From: Spartobacteria bacterium UBA5019
Lineage (GTDB): Bacteria; Verrucomicrobiota; Verrucomicrobiia; Chthoniobacterales; Terrimicrobiaceae
Length of the DNA stretch: 26,543 nucleotides
Assembly (NCBI GenBank): GCA_002396485.1
Contig: DGXZ01000005.1
Coordinates: forward strand, 1 to 26,543
Direction of reading: 5' to 3'
Below are positions 21,463 to 26,543 of the stretch, in pieces; the first letter of the stretch is position 1, and every line of letters starts with the position of its first letter. Position numbers and translations under genes: made by a program. The notes under the pieces were generated by a model. It did no database searches. It saw nothing but the letters and a program-made list of their open reading frames with translations, and was not told the DNA's origin.

Positions 21463-22641
21463 ATGAGCCGTTTCTCCATAGCCCTGCTGGGTGCAATGCT
21501 GCTTTTGTTTGTCGGTTGCAAAAAACCCTCCGCACCTCAACCTGATCCCATCCCGGAGCCAACGCCTGTCGCGACGCCCACTCCGTACCCGGTCATTAAT
21601 GTCGGTGTGTTTCTTCCATTGAAGGGCCTTGGACAGGGAAGCGCAAACGAAGTGCTGAACGGCCTCACCATGGCCGTCAAGGAGGTCAATGCCGGTGGCG
21701 GCGTCATCGGCCATTTGCTCCGCCTCGTCGTGCGCGACACACGCGCAGAGACTGCACGCGCCGAAAAAGCCGCCCGCGATCTCGTGAGCGAGGACAAAGC
21801 CGTTGCACTGATCGGAGGCCTCTCAGCAGGCAGCGCAGAAGCGGCGATGGCTGCGGATGAAATGAGAATCCCACTGCTGGCACTCGGCTCCACCATGCCG
21901 GGCATCCCATCACACGAGCCCTGGATTTTTCGCATCTGCCAGACGGATTTCCACTCCGCTCGGGTTATGGCAAAGTTCGCTGCGACGCTTGGGGCCCAGC
22001 GGGCGCTCGTTATCTACGACCCTGCCGATGAATTCTCAAAAACTCTGGCTCTGGATTTCGGAAAGCAATTCAAGCGCAAGCCCGACACCCGTATCACAGG
22101 CGAGGAATTTGCCACAGGCACGGTGGACTTCACCAAGCATCTGCAGACTGTAAAAAAGAAGAATCCCGACGTTGTTTACCTGCCGCTCCCGGCAGATCAG
22201 GCCGCTCCGATCCTGCGTAAAGCCCGCGAACTCGGGCTCGCCATGCCATTTCTCGGAACTGCGAATTGGGACTCGCTGGAGTTCCCTCCCATGGTCGGTG
22301 ACTCTGGAAACAACACGTATTTCCCGGGACGATTCAACCCGGATGGCCCCTCGGATGCAGTCCAGCTGTTTCTTGAAGGCTACGAGCGCAAAAACGGCAA
22401 CCTTCCCTCTGCTTCTGCTGCGATGGGCTACGATGCCCTAGTGGTGTTGGCGGATGCCATTCGCAGGGCCAATTCCACGGCACCTGAAAAACTCCGCGAG
22501 GCCTTGGCCTCCACGCAAGCATTCCCTGGCCTGACCGGAGACATCACCACCGATCCCGAACTCGCACGCACCCAGTTCGTGCCGCTACTGAAGCTCGATG
22601 CCGGAAAAATCAGCTTCCTTGAGATGATCGAGACCGACTGA
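21463..22641 (+). CDS. Periplasmic substrate-binding lipoprotein (LivJ/Peripla_BP_6 family)
   Basis: 392 residues. The signal peptide MSRFSIALLGAMLLLFVGC ends in a lipobox with the lipidated Cys about residue 19, then a Pro-rich linker (PQPDPIPEPTPVATPTP). The mature fold is the branched-chain amino-acid binding type: INVGVFLPLKGLGQGSANEV, GGGVIGHLLRLVVRDTRAE, LIGGLSAGSAEAAMAADEM, IPLLALGSTMPGI, RALVIYDPADEFSKTLA, KKKNPDVVYLPLPADQAAPI. Ligands are usually Leu/Ile/Val, amides or urea; not determinable here. No permease or ATPase genes are adjacent, so it is an orphan receptor: partners elsewhere, or a sensor role. Convergent with the following minus-strand gene, with 20 bp between stops. Confidence 0.9.
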   Translation: MSRFSIALLGAMLLLFVGCKKPSAPQPDPIPEPTPVATPTPYPVINVGVFLPLKGLGQGSANEVLNGLTMAVKEVNAGGGVIGHLLRLVVRDTRAETARAEKAARDLVSEDKAVALIGGLSAGSAEAAMAADEMRIPLLALGSTMPGIPSHEPWIFRICQTDFHSARVMAKFAATLGAQRALVIYDPADEFSKTLALDFGKQFKRKPDTRITGEEFATGTVDFTKHLQTVKKKNPDVVYLPLPADQAAPILRKARELGLAMPFLGTANWDSLEFPPMVGDSGNNTYFPGRFNPDGPSDAVQLFLEGYERKNGNLPSASAAMGYDALVVLADAIRRANSTAPEKLREALASTQAFPGLTGDITTDPELARTQFVPLLKLDAGKISFLEMIETD

Positions 22642-22661
22642 AGTCGGCAAGCCACCCCGCC

Positions 22662-23042
22662 TCAAGGCGCAGGCTGGATCAACTCGACTTCGTAACCATC
22701 CGGTGCATCGACAAACGCAAGCACCGACCCGCTCGATGTCTTGTGAGGTCCATCGCTGAGCGGATATCCCAAAGCGGCCGCATGTTTGGCAAAGGCTTCC
22801 ATATCCTCCACCTCAAATGCCAGATGAGTGAGATCCGGACCAACCACGACAGGACCACTTGCGTCGTATTTGCAGATTTCGATGAGCGCCTCGCTGCCGG
22901 GCGCTTTCAAAAAAACCAACTCCGACCCGCGGTCACTTTTCTTGCGACTGACCTCTTCGAGTCCGAGAACCTCGCGGTAGAAATGGAGTGTTTTTTCAAG
23001 ATCGGTGACACGGTAGCGGGTGTGGAGAAATTTGGTGACCAT
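22662..23042 (-). CDS. Glyoxalase I-like VOC-superfamily protein
   Basis: 126 residues from MVTKFLHTRYRVTDLEKTLH; the frame is open upstream but similarity begins here. Two beta-alpha-beta-beta-beta modules of a VOC protein with metal ligands in the places expected for glyoxalase I: His in FLHTRYRV, Glu in ALIEICKYD, His in LTHLAFEVEDM and Glu in GYEVELIQ. FYREVLGLEEVSRKKSDRGS matches the lactoylglutathione lyase pattern, so conversion of the methylglyoxal-glutathione adduct to S-lactoylglutathione is a reasonable guess. Substrate specificity in this superfamily is broad, so the call stays at family level. Divergent from the YebC gene with a 101-bp gap. Confidence 0.88.
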   Translation of the reverse strand: MVTKFLHTRYRVTDLEKTLHFYREVLGLEEVSRKKSDRGSELVFLKAPGSEALIEICKYDASGPVVVGPDLTHLAFEVEDMEAFAKHAAALGYPLSDGPHKTSSGSVLAFVDAPDGYEVELIQPAP

Positions 23043-23143
23043 GGGCACTAGGATAGTCGGTCTGAAATGGCGAAGCCAAGACGACAATTTGATCGAAATC
23101 GGAGTTGCCGCACCTCGCACCGAGGATTTAGCTTCTTACGTCT

Positions 23144-23875
23144 ATGGGAAGACAATGGCTCCACGCCAAGCGAGAAGTCGCAAATCTGAAAAAAGGCCAG
23201 GTTGTTGGCAAACTGGTTAAGGAAATGATGGTTGCCGCAAAGCTGGGCGGCCCTGACCTCGAGGGCAATGCCCGCCTGTATGCCGCCGTCGAAAAGGCCC
23301 GCAAGGCCTCTGTGACGCGCGATGCCATAGAACGCGCCATCAAGAAAGGGGCTGGAATCGGAGATGAAAAGCTTACGTTGGAGCATCTCGTCTTCGAGGG
23401 CTATGCCCCGCACAAGGTGCCCGTAATCGTGGAGGCTCTCACTGATAATGTGAACCGCACGGCTCCCGAAATGCGCGTGCTTTTTAAAAAAGGACAACTC
23501 GGCACGGCTGGCAGCAACAAGTTCCTCTTCGACAATGTCGGTATCGTGGAAGCCCACCATGCCGATTTATCGATCGACCCAGAGGAAGCGGCCATCGAAG
23601 CCGGTGCGAATGATTTTATCGCGCTGGAGGAAGGCGAGAATGACGACATTCCCGCTGGCACCAAAGGCGTCAAGTTTTTGACCGAGCGCACAGCCACTGG
23701 AGCTGTCTCAAAATGGCTGTCCCAGCACGGATGGTCGGTGGTCACCAGTGAACTTGGCTACATTGCCAAGCAATTCCCCACGCTCACCGAAGAGCAACGC
23801 ACCGAAGTGGGTGAATTTTTGCAAGCCCTAGAGGACAACGACGATGTTCACCGTGTCTGGGCGGCTCTGAAGTAG
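23144..23875 (+). CDS. YebC/PmpR-family protein (TACO1-type)
   Basis: 243 residues of the YebC/TACO1 family, cytoplasmic proteins described as DNA-binding regulators and, for several members, as translation factors that relieve stalling at proline runs. Family blocks: KGQVVGKLVKEMMVAAKLGG, DLEGNARLYAAVEKARKASV, FEGYAPHKVPVIVEALTDNV, GTAGSNKFLFDNVGIVE and the C-terminal NDDVHRVWAAL. The N-terminus reads MGRQWLHAKREVANLKKGQV instead of the usual MAGHSKWANIKHRK, closer to the YeeN-type variant. The stop is 6 bp before the CCA-adding enzyme gene, so they form an operon. The Pro-rich RpoD tail encoded here would be a natural client of such a translation factor (speculation). Confidence 0.92.
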   Translation: MGRQWLHAKREVANLKKGQVVGKLVKEMMVAAKLGGPDLEGNARLYAAVEKARKASVTRDAIERAIKKGAGIGDEKLTLEHLVFEGYAPHKVPVIVEALTDNVNRTAPEMRVLFKKGQLGTAGSNKFLFDNVGIVEAHHADLSIDPEEAAIEAGANDFIALEEGENDDIPAGTKGVKFLTERTATGAVSKWLSQHGWSVVTSELGYIAKQFPTLTEEQRTEVGEFLQALEDNDDVHRVWAALK

Positions 23876-23881
23876 CCCTCC

Positions 23882-25219
23882 ATGGAAGCCACCGCTACGC
23901 GCCTGGTCGAGCGCCTCAGAGAGGCCGGGCACGAGGCATTCTTCGCCGGGGGATGTGTGCGCGACATGCTTCTGGGCAAAGAGGCGCACGACATCGACAT
24001 CGCCACCAGCGCGAAACCCGGGGAGCTTCAACAACTCTTCCCTCGCACAGTGGCAGTGGGTGCGCAGTTTGGAGTCATCGTTGTTCTGGAGGATGATTTC
24101 GAATTTCAAGTAGCCACCTTCCGCTCGGATGGAGCCTACAAGGACGGACGCCACCCGGAGTCGATTTCCTTCACAACGGCGGAGGGCGATGCCATGCGCC
24201 GCGACTTCACAGTCAACGGGCTTTTCTACGATCCGATAGAGAAGCGCATCATCGACTATGTCGGTGGAGAGTCGGACCTGAAGGCTGGGATTCTGCGCAG
24301 CATCGGGAGTCCCGAAGAGCGTTTTTCCGAGGACAAGTTGCGTCTGATCCGGTGCGTTCGCTTTGGAGCATCACTCAACTTTCAAATCGAAGAAGAAACA
24401 TGGAAGGCCGTTCGCCGCATGGCGTCGCAAATCACCGTCGTGAGCGCCGAGCGCCTGAGGGAAGAGTTGGTTAAAATTTTTACACACCCCTCGCGCGTCA
24501 GAGGCTTTGATTTACTCGATGCAAGCAGCCTACTGGAAATCTTGCTGCCCGAGGTGACGCACATGAAAGGCTGCGAGCAACCGCCCGACTTCCACCCCGA
24601 GGGGGATGTCTTCGTCCATACCCGCCTCATGTTGTCGCTATTGCCGCCTGAGGTTTCCGTTCCTCTGGTGTTTTCCGTTCTTCTTCACGATACAGGCAAA
24701 CCCGCCACATTCCGGCGGGATGAGACTGGGCGCATTCGCTTCAACGGGCACGAGAGCGTGAGCGCAGAGATCACCACGGCGATTTTTGAGCGTCTCCGTT
24801 TTTCCAACGCCGATACAGAAGCAACGGTGCTTGGTGTCAAAAACCACATGTCATTCAAGGATGTGAAAAACATGCGCGTAGCCACTCTCAAGCGCTTCCT
24901 GGCTCGTCCCACCATCGAGGATGAGATGGAACTTCACCGCGTGGATTGCTTGGGATCCCACGGCTTGCTCGACAACCATGATTTCCTCCGCACCAAGCAG
25001 GTCGAGTTTTCCAACGCACCGCTCATCCCCCCGCCTCTCATAACTGGCCGAGACCTTATTGCCAACGGATACAAGCCCAGCCCACTCTTCAAAAAAATCC
25101 TCGATGCAGTCGAGGCCATGCAACTCGAAGGCACAGTGACTACGCCTGAGGAAGCTCTGGAGTGGGTAAAGGCCCAGAACGAATTCATTAACGTCCCACA
25201 AGAATCAAAAAACGAGTGA
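23882..25219 (+). CDS. CCA-adding enzyme / poly(A) polymerase family, class II, with HD domain
   Basis: Adds or repairs the 3' CCA of tRNAs. 445 residues. Head domain: FAGGCVRDMLLGKEAHDIDIAT with the two catalytic Asp in DID; RRDFTVNGLFYDP; neck with the template-forming ERFSEDKLRLIRCVRFGASL; an HD phosphohydrolase-like domain with VFSVLLHDTGKPATFRRDE and NGHESVSAEITTAI; a C-terminal helical part. The HD domain is found in CCA enzymes of several phyla and may give phosphatase or phosphodiesterase activity. In some bacteria CCA addition is split between two such proteins, so the product could be a CC- or A-adding enzyme or a poly(A) polymerase; sequence alone does not settle this. No terminator is clear after the stop. 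Confidence 0.93.
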   Translation: MEATATRLVERLREAGHEAFFAGGCVRDMLLGKEAHDIDIATSAKPGELQQLFPRTVAVGAQFGVIVVLEDDFEFQVATFRSDGAYKDGRHPESISFTTAEGDAMRRDFTVNGLFYDPIEKRIIDYVGGESDLKAGILRSIGSPEERFSEDKLRLIRCVRFGASLNFQIEEETWKAVRRMASQITVVSAERLREELVKIFTHPSRVRGFDLLDASSLLEILLPEVTHMKGCEQPPDFHPEGDVFVHTRLMLSLLPPEVSVPLVFSVLLHDTGKPATFRRDETGRIRFNGHESVSAEITTAIFERLRFSNADTEATVLGVKNHMSFKDVKNMRVATLKRFLARPTIEDEMELHRVDCLGSHGLLDNHDFLRTKQVEFSNAPLIPPPLITGRDLIANGYKPSPLFKKILDAVEAMQLEGTVTTPEEALEWVKAQNEFINVPQESKNE

Positions 25220-25710
25220 CGGACTTGGATGGTCTCGATTTGAAGAAGCGGTTTAAGAATTCCTCTATGTATCTCCTTTCGGTCCGGTGGTGTTAGCGTA
25301 GTGCTGCCCATGCGAGAATTCAGGCGAAACTGGGAAAATAGTCCTACTCTGCTCTTGCCAGCGCTCGGAAACTCCAACCTCCTGCCCCACGGGATTACCG
25401 CCCAGAACAGCTTTACGATTCTTGCCCGCATGCGAGAGCCCATAGCGACTCTGTGACCTTCGAATGCCCTATAGAGGCCCGCTGTTGAGCGCGAGGGCAT
25501 CTCACACATTATTGAGCCCTTTGCATCACTCCACTCCGCGAATGCGCGGCAGAATTGATCAACGCCCGTTTCCTTCGCCAACCTAAACACAAGATGACAG
25601 AGAATCAGATTGTAGAGCTGCCGGGAACCGCTGAATTTCGAAGCCGATGGGCAGGGGGTGATCTGTTTTTTAGAAGCCTGCCAATCGGCAGGTTTCAAAT
25701 ATCCCGTTCA
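25220..25710. other. 491-bp region without a supported gene
   Basis: Lies between the convergent cca gene and TPR gene. Composition is less GC-rich than the flanking genes. A minus-strand frame is open from 25698 through the whole region and on into the antisense of cca, but its C-terminal part is a plain shadow and no motif was recognised. No tRNA-like cloverleaf, RNase P, tmRNA or SRP RNA signature was found. ATGCCCT and AGGGCAT near 25466-25502 form a 7-bp inverted repeat with a long loop. It may be gene remnant, 3' UTR or an unrecognised RNA. Confidence 0.5.
25673..25696 (-). terminator. Strong hairpin 3' of the TPR gene
   Basis: GAAGCCTGCC-AATC-GGCAGGTTTC forms a ten-pair stem (one G-T wobble) with a 4-base loop, 15 bp beyond the TPR gene's stop codon. 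Read on the minus strand it is not followed by a U run, so it is not a canonical intrinsic terminator. It may protect the 3' end or act in a factor-assisted way. Confidence 0.4.
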
Positions 25711-26484
25711 TCACTCCTTTTGCATTGCGGTTTTTCCTCTATGGGAATGGCTGTCGAAAAAATCATCAAAAGCCTTATTTTTTGCATAAGGAGAAAATGC
25801 AGGATCTTTGAGAAGTTTAGTAAAAACTTTTGCCGAGACCCTTTCGCGTGCTTGAGAAAGGCGAGAAACAGCCACTGTGTTGTCACTCAATCTCATAGCC
25901 GTGTAGGCCTCGCAAAGAAGCGATTGCAAATCACCACCGGGATTTTCGGATAACTTGGGTAAATCCTCATCAGTCAACATCTGAAGCTGCAAAAGCGCAA
26001 TTGCAGTTTCCGTAACGCTGGTATCCATATCGACGCTTTGGCGGAGTTGGGCTGATTTCAGAAGAGCCAGAGCCTCTTCGAAGCGATTCGAAAAACGATT
26101 CACAGCAGCCAACTCCAAATACGGTCGCGCATTCGTCGGATCGGCTGCCATTGATTCGCGCAGTAGAGTTTCGATACGCACCCTCATATCACCGATTTTG
26201 GTGTAATTCTTATCGCTGAGTCGTACTGCCTCGATCACAGCCTGGATCACAAGGGCATCAGAAGCGGACTGACGCTCCTTGAGGGATTCAAGACTATATT
26301 CTTCGGCGACGTCTAAATTCTTGGAGAGCAATGCAGCATTTGCAGCTATGCTGGAAAGCGAGGCAACACGCGGGGCCCTGCCTTGGAGGAGTTTTATTTT
26401 TTCCAAAGCCTCCTTGGCTCGGCCTTCTTGAAGGTCAAGCAGAACTCCATCAATCGCCTGTTCGATCTCCGGCGTGAGATTCAT
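25711..26484 (-). CDS. TPR-like repeat protein
   Basis: 257 residues, almost entirely helical. Repeating 34-residue-like patterns are visible: LLDLQEGRAKEALEKIKLLQ, SIAANAALLSKNLDVAEEYS, ADPTNARPYLELAAVNRFSN then FEEALALLKSAQL, and YTAMRLSDNTVAVSRLSQAR. These match the tetratricopeptide consensus (small residues at positions 8 and 20, ADPTNAR-type caps). No signal peptide or membrane segment is seen, so it should be a cytoplasmic scaffold. The ATG overlaps the stop of an upstream frame as ATGA, so it likely belongs to an operon continuing beyond the window. Partner unknown. GC content is lower than in the neighbouring housekeeping genes. Confidence 0.8.
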   Translation of the reverse strand: MNLTPEIEQAIDGVLLDLQEGRAKEALEKIKLLQGRAPRVASLSSIAANAALLSKNLDVAEEYSLESLKERQSASDALVIQAVIEAVRLSDKNYTKIGDMRVRIETLLRESMAADPTNARPYLELAAVNRFSNRFEEALALLKSAQLRQSVDMDTSVTETAIALLQLQMLTDEDLPKLSENPGGDLQSLLCEAYTAMRLSDNTVAVSRLSQARERVSAKVFTKLLKDPAFSPYAKNKAFDDFFDSHSHRGKTAMQKE

Positions 26485-26543
26485 GCTTGTTTTTTCAAGA
26501 CCGAGCTCAGCCTTTTCATGTGCAGCCCGAGCTCCGAGAAAAT
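26481..26543 (-). CDS. 3' end of an upstream gene (partial)
   Basis: A minus-strand frame enters from the window edge and reads IFSELGLHMKRLSSVLKKQA before a TGA that overlaps the ATG of the TPR gene (ATGA). Only 20 residues are available, basic and helical in character. The overlap, the same pattern seen for other genes here, is the main reason to believe it is a real C-terminus. The product cannot be named. Confidence 0.4.
   Translation of the reverse strand: MFSELGLHMKRLSSVLKKQA

Noticed and set aside
22628..22675. Short inverted repeats (CCGAC-TGAA-GTCGG and CGCC-TCAA-GGCG) between convergent genes as a bidirectional terminator
   Set aside because: Stems are only four or five pairs and no T run follows on either strand. 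A role is possible but unsupported.
24934..25698. 254-codon minus-strand frame crossing the gap and the 3' end of cca
   Set aside because: Its last third is antisense to the cca gene and the first part shows no family motif. I kept the gap as an open question but do not annotate a gene.
25220..25710. Candidate structural RNA (tmRNA, RNase P RNA, SRP RNA)
   Set aside because: I looked on both strands for tRNA-like ends, conserved P4-type sequence of RNase P and the SRP tetraloop helix and found none.

Overview
The window looks like a chromosomal segment of a Verrucomicrobiota bacterium (phylum call is inference, about 0.75). The grounds are a RAYT-type transposase beside short GC-rich palindromes, secreted proteins with the DxDGDGLxDxWE calcium-loop style and with an N-terminal domain ending in VPYALKA, a RpoD with a long Lys/Pro/Ala tail, and generally weak Shine-Dalgarno sequences. 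Nearly all the DNA is housekeeping. The accessory parts are the left 3.5 kb and one dead insertion sequence. I found no tRNA, rRNA, CRISPR array, prophage or defence locus.

Layout. (1) 1-1055: a RAYT transposase gene followed by a tandem array of REP-like palindromes with a 157-bp period. (2) 1056-3429, minus strand: two exported proteins, a calcium-loop protein and an FGE-sulfatase-fold protein with internal 56-residue repeats; the signal-peptide codons of the second contain a REP-like hairpin. (3) 3482-6451, minus strand: serA, recO, an RlpA-like lipoprotein and a CDGSH iron-sulfur protein, closely packed, with one isolated REP at the end. (4) 6555-10557, plus strand: an M50 site-2 protease, then rluD-family pseudouridine synthase, recF and a BaiN/HI0933-type flavoprotein; the last three overlap by a few bases. 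(5) 10532-11926, minus: a membrane serine protease of the NfeD family, divergent from (6) 11979-16396, plus: dnaG, rpoD and a small membrane protein. (7) 16439-17829: a decayed IS4-like insertion sequence with recognisable terminal inverted repeats. (8) 17852-21361, minus: a glycosyltransferase-like gene, a two-domain CbiX/SirB-type protein, floA and a small membrane protein. (9) 21463-25219: an orphan substrate-binding lipoprotein (plus), a glyoxalase-fold protein (minus), then a YebC-family regulator and a CCA-adding enzyme (plus). (10) 25220-25710 is non-coding as far as I can see, followed by a TPR protein on the minus strand and the tail of another gene that runs off the end.

How the genes relate. 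dnaG-rpoD is a form of the macromolecular synthesis operon without rpsU. recF and recO, partners in RecFOR gap repair, are both here but in separate transcription units. NfeD and FloA, normally neighbours, lie about 6 kb apart. The strongest unexplained signal is the REP/RAYT system: a resident transposase, a local tandem array, a split copy, an isolated copy, and a copy inside a gene whose stem has changed by compensating substitutions while loop and flanks are kept. I did not find a convincing wholly new multi-gene system.
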